Of a stretch of DNA of 10,741 nt, positions 1 to 5,682 are shown in pieces. The notes under the pieces are model-generated. The model worked only from the letters and a program-made list of their open reading frames with translations, was not told the DNA's origin and did no database searches. Source of the DNA: Thermoplasmata archaeon (lineage in GTDB: Archaea > Thermoplasmatota > Thermoplasmata > Halarchaeoplasmatales > Halarchaeoplasmataceae); assembly GCA_007129655.1 (NCBI GenBank), contig SKVC01000086.1, positions 1 to 10,741 on the forward strand, read 5' to 3'. A program made the position numbers and the translations under genes. The number at the start of each line of letters is the position of its first letter. Within the stretch, counting starts at the first letter, position 1.

Positions 1-350
1 CTTTCAGCTTTCTCCTGTTTCTGAGTGAACTGGATCATCTCTTCGGCCAGTGTCTCTTTTTCAGACATCAATCTATCAATTTCTTGTTGAAGTTTCTCCC
101 GCTCTTCTAATTCCTTTTCCAATGATTCCGATTCCGATAGTAGGTTAGCCCTTTCTTCACCTAAATTGAATACTTCCTCCTCAAGCTTCTCTTTCTCCTT
201 CTCCAATTCATTTAATTCTTTCTCTAACTCCTGTTTACGCTCCTCAATATCTTCAAGTTTATCTTCTATTTCTTCCTCTATTGACTCTTCTTCCTCATCG
301 GCCTTCTTCTCCGTTTCGAGTGCTTTCCTTGCTCTTTCTCTGAGTCCCAT
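1..350 (-). CDS. Coiled-coil protein, N-terminal part (runs off left edge)
   Basis: The reading frame opens with ATG at 348-350 (minus strand) and stays open to base 1, so only the first ~116 residues are visible. It begins MGLRERARKALETEKKADEE and is then almost entirely Glu/Lys/Leu-rich heptad-like sequence, as expected for a long coiled coil. No catalytic or metal-binding motif is visible in this part. It lies 18 nt downstream of the zinc-ribbon coiled-coil gene on the same strand, so the two are probably co-transcribed and may have partner functions such as a scaffold or filament; this is inference. No clear ribosome-binding site precedes the ATG. The family is not recognised, and low-complexity coils give misleading similarity hits. 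I am sure it is coding, from the long open frame and codon pattern, but not what it does. Confidence 0.75.
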   Translation of the reverse strand, partial: MGLRERARKALETEKKADEEEESIEEEIEDKLEDIEERKQELEKELNELEKEKEKLEEEVFNLGEERANLLSESESLEKELEEREKLQQEIDRLMSEKETLAEEMIQFTQKQEKAE

Positions 351-368
351 AAGATCAACAAAATAATT

Positions 369-1649
369 CTATAATCCCAATGCATCCATCAGTTTTTCGT
401 ACTTTTTAAAATACTTTGATTTAGCAAACTTTTCAATCCTCTCTTCTGGTAGCTCTCCTAACAACTTATCAAGAACAGATAAAACTACACCTACCTCATC
501 GATTTTTATACCTACGAGCGACCCTTCAGAATGGATTGAATCTCTTTCTTTTCTTAGCTCTTCTAGTTCATACTCAAGCTCATCTATCTTCTGTTTCCAC
601 TTCTCTTCTTTTTTCTTTAATGTATTTTTAAGGATAGTTATGTTATCACTTGTTATTTCATCAATATCTTGGATACCCTCTTCGCCTTCTTCCCACATAT
701 CCTTTAGCTGAAACAATTCTTGCTGGATCTTTCTCTGCTCTTCACGCCATTCCTCCGGAGTTATCTTACCTTCCGGTAGATCATTTTCAATCTGTTCAAG
801 TTTCTTTTCCCCCTCTTCGTAATTTCCTTTTAGATCATTAAGACGTTTTTCTTTTTCCTTGATATCGTCCTCCCATGCCTTTAGTTGGATCTCCCACATC
901 TTTAATTCTTTTTCTTTGTTCTGCAGATTACCTTTTTCTTCCTGTATAGTAGATTTCTCCTCTTCCTTCTTCTTGACTACTTTTTTGAATTCCTGAACTC
1001 TTTCTGTTAACTCTTCCTGTTTCCTCTCTATCTCTTCCTGTTGCTTATCGATAACCGCTTCGACAGCGTTACTCATATAATTGATACCCTCTTCTAAGGA
1101 TTCAAGATGATCTTTTTCTATCCTGAGCATTTTGATTTCTTCGAATATCTCTTCACTTTCCTCTTCTTCCAACCTTTCTTCTAAAACCTTTATCTTCTTA
1201 TCGACATCTTCCAAAAGATTGGTAGTTACAATCAATACTTTTTTAAACGGTTCTTCCAACCTTTCTATCTCTTCAACTTCTAACCCGCTTTTTACTTCTT
1301 CTCCTTCGGCACCGGTCACTTTTTTGAAGATGTTAAGTGCCTTTTGTTTTTCCTCGATCTTCTCTTTCAGCACCTCTTCTGTTTCATCTCCCCAACCTAA
1401 CAATTTTGATAGATAGTCGTCCTCTTCACTTTTTCCGCTGCCTACATCTACTAGAGATATTCCACATTTAGGGCATGTATCGGCCATCCTTCCTACGGGA
1501 CTACCACATGCATGACAGACCCTTCCCTCCACCACTTCGCTTTCCAGAGATTCTCCACAGTTGCTGCAAGACTTATCGTCTTCGTCTACAGAGGTCCCAC
1601 AATATGAACAGTAGATACTTCCGCTTTCACTTCTTATTTTCTTGGCCAT
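369..1649 (-). CDS. Double zinc-ribbon, long coiled-coil protein
   Basis: A 426-residue protein. Two N-terminal zinc ribbons are visible: Cys14/Cys17 with Cys28/Cys31, and Cys45/Cys48 with Cys59/Cys62. An acidic linker is followed by a Glu/Lys/Leu-rich coiled coil from about residue 75 to 390, and a compact C-terminal tail (about 391-426) ending in EKLMDALGL. There is no signal peptide or membrane helix, so it is probably cytoplasmic. The frame extends 20 codons upstream, but I place the start at the ATG of MAKKIRSES: AGGA lies about 7 nt before it, and the extra N-terminal residues are not protein-like and run into the TATA region. The two ribbons could bind nucleic acid or protein while the coil oligomerises; this is inference. 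It lies 18 nt upstream of another coiled-coil gene and is divergent from the arginine decarboxylase gene. Confidence 0.85.
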   Translation of the reverse strand: MAKKIRSESGSIYCSYCGTSVDEDDKSCSNCGESLESEVVEGRVCHACGSPVGRMADTCPKCGISLVDVGSGKSEEDDYLSKLLGWGDETEEVLKEKIEEKQKALNIFKKVTGAEGEEVKSGLEVEEIERLEEPFKKVLIVTTNLLEDVDKKIKVLEERLEEEESEEIFEEIKMLRIEKDHLESLEEGINYMSNAVEAVIDKQQEEIERKQEELTERVQEFKKVVKKKEEEKSTIQEEKGNLQNKEKELKMWEIQLKAWEDDIKEKEKRLNDLKGNYEEGEKKLEQIENDLPEGKITPEEWREEQRKIQQELFQLKDMWEEGEEGIQDIDEITSDNITILKNTLKKKEEKWKQKIDELEYELEELRKERDSIHSEGSLVGIKIDEVGVVLSVLDKLLGELPEERIEKFAKSKYFKKYEKLMDALGL

Positions 1650-1673
1650 AAAGCATTCCTTGATTGAGGTAAT

Positions 1674-1689
1674 AAGTATAATACTTTTT
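1674..1689 (-). promoter_or_regulatory. TATA-like box for the zinc-ribbon coiled-coil gene
   Basis: Read on the minus strand, this is an AT-rich stretch containing TATTATACTT, about 30 bp before the MAKK start at 1649. It lies in the 138-bp divergent intergenic region shared with the arginine decarboxylase gene. Position and composition fit an archaeal TATA box, but the implied transcript start falls very close to the AGGA ribosome site, so the exact start is uncertain. Confidence 0.45.
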
Positions 1690-1756
1690 CTTTTACAAAG
1701 GGTATGCATGTCACTTATTTGTATTTATCCCGAATTTTCCGGCCTATTTAGAAAAA

Positions 1757-1766
1757 GATTATTACT
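1757..1766 (+). promoter_or_regulatory. TATA-like box for the arginine decarboxylase operon
   Basis: GATTATTACT lies about 26 bp before the ATG at 1788, with purine-rich GAAAAA just upstream as a possible BRE. There is no Shine-Dalgarno sequence before the ATG, so the spacing predicts a leaderless or nearly leaderless transcript. Confidence 0.45.
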
Positions 1767-1787
1767 ATCTCGCATATTCATCGATAT

Positions 1788-2258
1788 ATGTACAATGCTA
1801 AAAGATTCTTTGTGACCTCCGGAACAGGGACTAGTAAAATATCTAAAATAAACGCCTTAGATTCTGCGTTGATCAGAGCCGGAGTTGGAGATTTAAATCT
1901 GATCAAAGTTTCTTCAATTCTACCCGCTAATATCGAAAGGGTACACGAACTAGACGAAGGTATAGGTACCTTCAGACCGTGTGTGTTGACATCTGCTCAA
2001 GGCAGAGAGGAGCATCTGGTAGCCGGATTGGCCTACGGCTTTAGAAGGGATGGTAAAGGGGGCTATGTGGCAGAACTTAGCTATTCCGGAGACGACATTG
2101 ACTTCGGTGAGTTTAACAAAAAACTAAAGGATGTTCTTATATCGATGGGAAAAGAACGGAAGGTAGAAATAACAAATATCAAAACCGTATGCGCGGAACT
2201 TAACGCAGAACCAAATACTTACGGATGTGCTCTAGCGATACTGGTGTATTTACAATGA
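1788..2258 (+). CDS. pdaD: Pyruvoyl-dependent arginine decarboxylase (PvlArgDC)
   Basis: Converts arginine to agmatine and CO2 using a pyruvoyl cofactor made by self-cleavage of the proenzyme. The 156 residues match the usual length of about 150-165. The conserved start VTSGTGTSKISKINALDSAL and the cleavage segment KVSSILP are present. By comparison with the Methanocaldococcus jannaschii enzyme, which is cut between Ser52 and Ser53, cleavage here should fall between Ser42 and Ser43, making Ser43 the pyruvoyl residue of the alpha chain. Asp25 and Glu96 are the likely arginine-binding and catalytic acids, assigned by offset and motif. In archaea agmatine feeds polyamine synthesis and agmatidine formation on tRNA-Ile by TiaS. 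The stop codon overlaps the start of the next gene (ATGA), indicating translational coupling. The ATG appears leaderless. Confidence 0.95.
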   Translation: MYNAKRFFVTSGTGTSKISKINALDSALIRAGVGDLNLIKVSSILPANIERVHELDEGIGTFRPCVLTSAQGREEHLVAGLAYGFRRDGKGGYVAELSYSGDDIDFGEFNKKLKDVLISMGKERKVEITNIKTVCAELNAEPNTYGCALAILVYLQ

Positions 2259-2719
2259 ACATTGGGCGATACGGGGTTGTCGTGTGTACAAAATGCGGCA
2301 ACGCAAAGGGTGTGGATTTAGGAACAAAAACTACAAAATGCCCTCATTGTAGAAGAAGACTTATTATTAATAAATTGACAGTGTTCTATCGTTCGGATTC
2401 TCAGAAAAATATAGCACAGGTAGTGGGCGAGTTAAACGCGAAAATTCGAGACGCGGAGATGCCCGATAAGAAATCTAATCCACCGGATGCCTACACCCTC
2501 GCACTCAAAGAATCGCGATCCGGTTCCAACGAGAGAGAGAGATTGATCATCATCGGGCGGGTGCTGAGCAGAGAACTGGGTTCATTTGACAAAAAAGACC
2601 TTGAGATAATCATATCTAGGAGAGGGACGGGAGAAATTGAAGAAATAATAGATGTATTGAAAAAATCCGACCTGTTTTACGAACCTAAACCAGGTACGTT
2701 CAAGGCTGTAGAGACTTAA
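2255..2719 (+). CDS. Archaeal zinc-ribbon plus winged-helix protein (DUF5817-like)
   Basis: A 154-residue protein starting at the ATG that overlaps the decarboxylase stop (ATGA). An upstream in-frame start ten codons earlier lies inside the decarboxylase gene and is less likely. The N-terminus holds a zinc ribbon with Cys11, Cys14, Cys29 and Cys32 (YGVVVCTKCG ... KCPHCRRR), the pattern of the archaeal DUF5817 family. After a charged linker, residues about 94-150 (RLIIIGRVLSRELGSFDKKDLEIII ... DLFYEPKPGTFKAVE) look like a winged helix: helices followed by a hairpin wing. A DNA- or RNA-binding role is plausible, but no target is known. Coupling to the decarboxylase is clear in the sequence, though no functional link is established. 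Its last 20 bases overlap the end of the convergent elp3 gene. Confidence 0.85.
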   Translation: MNIGRYGVVVCTKCGNAKGVDLGTKTTKCPHCRRRLIINKLTVFYRSDSQKNIAQVVGELNAKIRDAEMPDKKSNPPDAYTLALKESRSGSNERERLIIIGRVLSRELGSFDKKDLEIIISRRGTGEIEEIIDVLKKSDLFYEPKPGTFKAVET

Positions 2720-4244
2720 CCATATAATTTTCTCTTAAATGGTACCCTAGATTACGGTAATACTCCCTGGCACCGATTCCACTTGTTACTCTTATGATGT
2801 CGCTTCCGGATTTGGAGGCTAATCTTTCACACTCGGCGACCAAACCTTTGCCGTATCCTGTATGTTGTAAACTACTCCCATTCTGGTCGATAGGTGTCAT
2901 CTCTCCAACAACTTTAAGCTCTCTGATAGTGGGTGGGTGGGCTGGAGCTATTCTGAGCCTTGCATAGGCAGCTAAGATATCACTTGCTGAAAATTCCAGA
3001 AAGTGTTCCCGCCCATTCTGAGCATCATACTCCATGATTTTCAATTCGATCTCATCTATTTCTATATCATTACCGATACGTCCGGATTCACGACATCTAA
3101 TACAACGACACTTGCCCTCCAATTCCTCTAAGACTCGTTTCGAGTACTGTCTGAGATTGCTGTGCTTCACACCTCCTTCTACCAATGGTGAAGGGATATC
3201 TCTCTGTACCCTTTGTATCCTAACATAAGGTGGGACGATGGCTTTCATCTTGGCGACTATCTCGGCAGCCTCTTCAGTGGAAAGTGGTTTGTAATTTCCT
3301 TTTTTCCAGATATCAAATAGCCGGGTGCCTTTGATTACCAGTGTTGGGTAAATTTTGATCATATCGGGTTTGAAACGCGGATCTTCGAACAGAGTTTCGA
3401 ATGCTTTTATGTCATCTTCCGGTGTAGAATCCGGAAGCCCGGGCATCATATGATAACATACCTTCAAACCATAATCTTTTGCCAGCTGGGTGGCTTTCAC
3501 CGTGTCTGCAACGCTATGACCTCTCTCTATACCATCTAAAAGGTGATCGTACACTGTCTGAACCCCAAGCTCGATACGGGTTACGCCTAACTCGAGCATG
3601 TACTCCAGTTCCTCCCTACCGCATATATCCGGCCTTGTTTCTACGGTTAAACCTATACAACGATTTTTTGCAGTTTCATTCTTTTTTTGTGCTTCTTCGA
3701 GCGTCTTGGATATATTACCATTCAGACCGTCAAAGCATCCTTTGACAAATTCCCTCTGATATTCCCAAGTTCTAGCCGGAAAGGTACCACCCATCACTAT
3801 CATGTCCACCTTGTCCGTCGGATGGCCGATGGAATGGTACTGTTGTAATCTGTTCTCGACCTGTGCTCTTGGATCGTGATCGTGCCTTTCACCCCTCAGG
3901 GCGGCAGGTTCTTTACCGGTGTACGATTGTGGACTGGGTGTATCTGAGGATGGACCCCCTGGACACATTATACATCTTCCATGCGGACACTCCGCCGGAG
4001 AGGTCATGACTGCAACCACCGTAACGCCGGAACTGGACCGGGATGGTTTTCGCCTTAAAACCTTCACAACATCCTCTCGTGATACGCCACTAGTTGAATC
4101 TACAGCATCCAGTATCTCCGAATTGCTGGGAAGTTCGCCTAGCCCGTATTTTTTGCATAGGCGGAGCTTTGCCTTCTGCAGTTCATCGTTTGTGACTATA
4201 TCGCCTTCAACGATAGCTCTAAGGATCTCTTCGTAATGCTCCAT
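2700..4244 (-). CDS. elp3: tRNA uridine(34) carboxymethyl/acetyltransferase Elp3
   Basis: A radical-SAM plus acetyltransferase enzyme that builds the cm5-type modification on wobble uridine of tRNA using SAM and acetyl-CoA. The 514 residues are close to the usual archaeal Elp3 length. Residues about 75-385 form the radical-SAM part, with the [4Fe-4S] ligands Cys86, Cys91 and Cys94 in CPHGRCIMCPGG and the family segments MGGTFPARTWEYQREFV and GLTVETRPD. CRCIRCRE, near the junction between the two parts, fits the family's structural zinc site. The C-terminal GNAT domain carries the acetyl-CoA loop QHTGYGKGL (about 460-468) and the typical ending YYRNLGY (495-501). A TATA-like box about 26 bp before the ATG predicts a leaderless transcript. 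It is convergent with, and overlaps by 20 bp, the zinc-ribbon gene. Archaea lack the other Elongator subunits, so this would act alone. Confidence 0.97.
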   Translation of the reverse strand: MEHYEEILRAIVEGDIVTNDELQKAKLRLCKKYGLGELPSNSEILDAVDSTSGVSREDVVKVLRRKPSRSSSGVTVVAVMTSPAECPHGRCIMCPGGPSSDTPSPQSYTGKEPAALRGERHDHDPRAQVENRLQQYHSIGHPTDKVDMIVMGGTFPARTWEYQREFVKGCFDGLNGNISKTLEEAQKKNETAKNRCIGLTVETRPDICGREELEYMLELGVTRIELGVQTVYDHLLDGIERGHSVADTVKATQLAKDYGLKVCYHMMPGLPDSTPEDDIKAFETLFEDPRFKPDMIKIYPTLVIKGTRLFDIWKKGNYKPLSTEEAAEIVAKMKAIVPPYVRIQRVQRDIPSPLVEGGVKHSNLRQYSKRVLEELEGKCRCIRCRESGRIGNDIEIDEIELKIMEYDAQNGREHFLEFSASDILAAYARLRIAPAHPPTIRELKVVGEMTPIDQNGSSLQHTGYGKGLVAECERLASKSGSDIIRVTSGIGAREYYRNLGYHLRENYMVKSLQP

Positions 4245-4266
4245 TCATTTAACGATTTAAGTAACA

Positions 4267-4275
4267 GATATAATT
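4267..4275 (-). promoter_or_regulatory. TATA box of elp3
   Basis: Minus-strand AATTATATC preceded by purine-rich GGAAAGGT, a plausible BRE, is centred about 26 bp before the elp3 ATG. This implies a leaderless mRNA and supports the chosen start. The rest of 4245-4386 shows no gene or clear structured element. Confidence 0.55.
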
Positions 4276-4386
4276 ACCTTTCCTTCATCACATTTCCATA
4301 TTATTGTTAATGCATATACAGAAGATTCAATTACCATCTCATACCCCGTAGGAAGCGAGAGAGGATATCGGTCTGCATAAGGCTGT

Positions 4387-4938
4387 TTACTCAATTCGTC
4401 GGATAACCTTATCTTTGGAATTCTTCTCCTGCGTGTAAATATGGTTGTCTAACACCATAAAATCATTATTTTCTGTTTTTTTCCTTATCTGTAAGGATAT
4501 GAAAATCATGACGAAGAGGATGACAAACAACAAGTATGTTATAGCTGTAAGGACCCATAACCCGAAATGATACAAACGACTAATAAATAATGGGGGATTG
4601 TAGAGGTAGTTTTCGAAGAAGAAAACATAGAAATAATATAAGTTAGGTGTAATCGTGGCTAAGTATGCTATATTTAAGATCTTAAAATGTTTATGTATTT
4701 TTAGCCTTTCGTTGATTATCACAAAGGACAAAAAGAATCCTACCCCTATAACGAATTGACCAAGATAGGATATCCCCATCAACATATGTTGCCATTTCAC
4801 AAAGTTTTCATTGATTGGAAAGTTTCCTGTATACAATATGTATAAACCTATAGAGCGCACCAATATCAGTGCAACACCGAACATTATCAATCCTATGGCT
4901 ATCAATGGGCGGTTATCAAGTTCATCTTTTAATCCCAT
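4387..4938 (-). CDS. Four-helix integral membrane protein, function unknown
   Basis: A 183-residue hydrophobic protein. Four membrane segments can be read at about residues 12-36, 50-75, 86-110 and 124-148, followed by a polar, charged C-terminal tail (from RKKTENND) that is probably cytoplasmic. It is rich in Phe, Tyr, Ile and Leu, and no catalytic or transporter signature is visible. The ATG at 4936-4938 lies about 26 bp downstream of a strong TATA box, suggesting a leaderless transcript. It is monocistronic as far as can be seen, with elp3 downstream on the same strand after 142 bp and the tRNA-Val array upstream. I do not recognise the family; the open frame, membrane topology and promoter support a real gene. 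Confidence 0.75.
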   Translation of the reverse strand: MGLKDELDNRPLIAIGLIMFGVALILVRSIGLYILYTGNFPINENFVKWQHMLMGISYLGQFVIGVGFFLSFVIINERLKIHKHFKILNIAYLATITPNLYYFYVFFFENYLYNPPLFISRLYHFGLWVLTAITYLLFVILFVMIFISLQIRKKTENNDFMVLDNHIYTQEKNSKDKVIRRIE

Positions 4939-4959
4939 AATCTCTGAAAGGGAATATAC

Positions 4960-4973
4960 AATATAAATATACC
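4960..4973 (-). promoter_or_regulatory. TATA box of the four-helix membrane protein gene
   Basis: The minus strand reads GGTATATTTATATT, an excellent TATA element centred about 27 bp before the ATG at 4938. No ribosome-binding site lies between, which is consistent with a leaderless mRNA. Confidence 0.6.
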
Positions 4974-5036
4974 GATGATGTATAAATCAATATGTTATCA
5001 TTGTTTTTTACTATACAAAGGATGAAGGAGCGAAAG

Positions 5037-5047
5037 AGATAAATAAA
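5037..5047 (+). promoter_or_regulatory. Candidate promoter for the tRNA-Val transcript
   Basis: AGATAAATAAA is a TATA-like box. It lies about 70 bp before the first, broken copy of the tRNA-Val 5' end (5106) and about 345 bp before the complete tRNA (5390). A second AT-rich candidate, ACTATACAAA, lies near 5010-5019. I see no TATA-like box directly in front of the complete tRNA, so transcription probably starts here and crosses the repeat array; this is inference. Confidence 0.35.
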
Positions 5048-5049
5048 GC

Positions 5050-5110
5050 AGCCCGTTATTTTGCGGGGATAGAATGTGGTTAACACCACTATCCTATTCG
5101 CAAACGGGCT
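5050..5110 (+). repeat. Large nested hairpin incorporating the tRNA-Val 5' end
   Basis: AGCCCGTT (5050-5057) pairs with AACGGGCT (5103-5110), whose GGGCT is the first five bases of tRNA-Val. Inside, TGCG pairs with CGCA, GGATA with TATCC, and GTGGT (5076-5080) with ACCAC (5085-5089) around a TAAC loop. About 22 base pairs form, interrupted by small bulges. It immediately follows the candidate promoter, so the nascent RNA would fold back onto the first tRNA-Val start. Confidence 0.7.
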
Positions 5111-5172
5111 CACCAGTCGGAATAACTCGCAAATCTCGTTATTCCAAACGCTCGCAAAGCAAAGCTTTGCTC
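5088..5172 (+). repeat. 85-bp direct repeat, copy 1 (leader + tRNA-Val 5' end + hairpins)
   Basis: By direct comparison this is identical over all 85 bases to 5277-5361. It consists of the leader ACTATCCTATTCGCAAAC, the tRNA-Val acceptor strand GGGCTCA (5106-5112), then CCAGTC, an 8-bp hairpin GGAATAAC...GTTATTCC (5119-5145) and a 7-bp palindrome GCAAAGC-AAA-GCTTTGC (5154-5170). The tRNA sequence is interrupted exactly after acceptor base 7. Confidence 0.95.
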
Positions 5173-5276
5173 ACCAGTCGGAATCAAAGATTCCAACAGC
5201 TCACCAATCGAAGATTGGTTCGTAGTCTAGACACGGGGAACAAGTTCCTCTTGCTCGCCAAAACAAGTTTGGCTCG
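5173..5276 (+). repeat. Array of short perfect palindromes between the 85-bp repeats
   Basis: Contains GGAATC-AAA-GATTCC (5180-5194), ACCAATC-GAA-GATTGGT (5203-5219), GGAAC-AA-GTTCC (5237-5248) and CCAAA-ACAAG-TTTGG (5258-5272). They are separated by recurring GCTCACC and GCTCG spacers. Between them, TAGTCTAG (5223-5230) is identical to tRNA-Val bases 8-15, as if the tRNA interrupted at 5112 briefly resumes. The stem sequences differ, but loops are short (2-5 nt). No protein-like frame is present. Confidence 0.85.
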
Positions 5277-5361
5277 ACTATCCTATTCGCAAACGGGCTC
5301 ACCAGTCGGAATAACTCGCAAATCTCGTTATTCCAAACGCTCGCAAAGCAAAGCTTTGCTC
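5277..5361 (+). repeat. 85-bp direct repeat, copy 2
   Basis: Identical to 5088-5172, including the tRNA-Val acceptor strand GGGCTCA at 5295-5301 and both hairpins (5308-5334 and 5343-5359). It is followed by TAGTCTAG (5363-5370), again tRNA-Val bases 8-15. The first 25 bases of the repeat recur a third time at 5372-5396, where they run into the complete tRNA. Zero divergence between copies suggests recent duplication or ongoing conversion. Confidence 0.95.
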
Positions 5362-5389
5362 GTAGTCTAGAACTATCCTATTCGCAAAC

Positions 5390-5492
5390 GGGCTCATAGT
5401 CTAGTTGGTTATGACGTCGCCTTGACACGCGTATAGCTTTAAGCTAACGCTCAAAATGGCGGAGATCGCCGGTTCAAATCCGGCTGAGCCCA
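5390..5492 (+). tRNA. tRNA-Val(GAC) with a 29-nt intron
   Basis: Folds as a complete tRNA. The acceptor GGGCTCA pairs with TGAGCCC, followed by discriminator A73. The D-stem is GTC/GAC with G26. The anticodon stem TCGCC pairs with GGCGG, and the loop TTGACAT after splicing gives anticodon GAC (5424-5426). The variable loop is AGATC and the T-arm is GCCGG-TTCAAAT-CCGGC. CCA is not encoded. The intron sits at the canonical position between bases 37 and 38. The 5' flank holds two broken copies of the gene's own start, and the 3' end is partly repeated at 5532-5546. There is no close upstream TATA box, so maturation from a long precursor by RNase P is expected. Confidence 0.96.
5428..5456 (+). 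other. Archaeal tRNA intron with canonical bulge-helix-bulge
   Basis: The 29-nt insert begins after A37. The central 4-bp helix forms between anticodon-loop TTGA (5422-5425) and intron TCAA (5451-5454). The 5' bulge is CA^C and the 3' bulge is AA^T, each three bases and cut after the second, as the archaeal splicing endonuclease requires. The rest of the intron is a hairpin: GCGT pairs with ACGC and TAGC with GCTA, around TTTAA. This is a textbook hBHBh' structure, so splicing is expected. Confidence 0.93.
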
Positions 5493-5506
5493 TCCCGCAT
5501 TCGCTC

Positions 5507-5528
5507 GAGAAATTCCAAGTAATTTCTC
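5507..5528 (+). repeat. Hairpin just downstream of tRNA-Val
   Basis: GAGAAATT (5507-5514) pairs perfectly with AATTTCTC (5521-5528) around CCAAGT. It lies between the tRNA-Val 3' end and the second copy of that 3' end, mirroring the 5' flank. It could also slow transcription, but no T-run follows directly, so I do not call it a terminator. Confidence 0.75.
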
Positions 5529-5531
5529 TCG

Positions 5532-5562
5532 TCCGGCTTGAGCCCACTTTTCAAAAAGTGGG
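5532..5562 (+). repeat. Second copy of the tRNA-Val 3' end, fused to a hairpin
   Basis: TCCGGCTTGAGCCCA (5532-5546) repeats the last 14 bases of tRNA-Val with one extra T. Its terminal CCCA forms the start of a 9-bp hairpin: CCCACTTTT (5543-5551) pairs with AAAAGTGGG (5554-5562). One stem arm thus begins inside the tRNA terminus, as in the 5' hairpin at 5050-5110. Confidence 0.85.
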
Positions 5563-5642
5563 GTTGCGAAGAATACACTGGTATTTTTGGTTTTCAGAGC
5601 CATCTTGCTCAATACTTTCCTTGATCTAAATTGAAGAACACA

Positions 5643-5651
5643 TTTATATTC
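5643..5651 (+). promoter_or_regulatory. TATA-like box of the prenyl synthase gene
   Basis: TTTATATTC lies about 35 bp before the ATG at 5683. AGAGG (5673-5677) in front of the ATG is a plausible ribosome-binding site, so a short leader is expected. Confidence 0.45.
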
Positions 5652-5682
5652 TATACGTACTTCCAATCTATAAGAGGATACC

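Noticed and set aside
166..366. A Ser-rich 66-codon frame on the plus strand, with similar ones at 1132-1416.
   Set aside because: The Ser/Phe-rich reading is the complement of Glu/Lys-rich coiled-coil codons on the minus strand.
4245..4386. A riboswitch or small RNA between elp3 and the membrane protein gene.
   Set aside because: No stable long hairpin, conserved motif or terminator is visible, and the elp3 promoter explains the AT-rich part.
5074..5370. A 98-codon open frame across the tRNA-Val array.
   Set aside because: It lies wholly in repeats, encodes the same repeated peptide twice because of the 85-bp duplication, and has no domain or ribosome-binding site.
5088..5396. A CRISPR array, because of repeated segments with short intervals.
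   Set aside because: Only two full 85-bp copies exist, the spacing is irregular, the repeats contain tRNA fragments and internal palindromes, and there are no unique spacers of constant length or cas genes.
5390..5492. Split or permuted tRNA, with the 5' fragments acting as separate half genes.
   Set aside because: The gene at 5390-5492 is complete with a normal intron, and the extra fragments (7-8 bases) are too short to be functional halves.
5543..5562. An intrinsic terminator after tRNA-Val.
   Set aside because: The hairpin is not followed by a T-run, and its arm is a repeated tRNA end, so the repeat explanation fits better.
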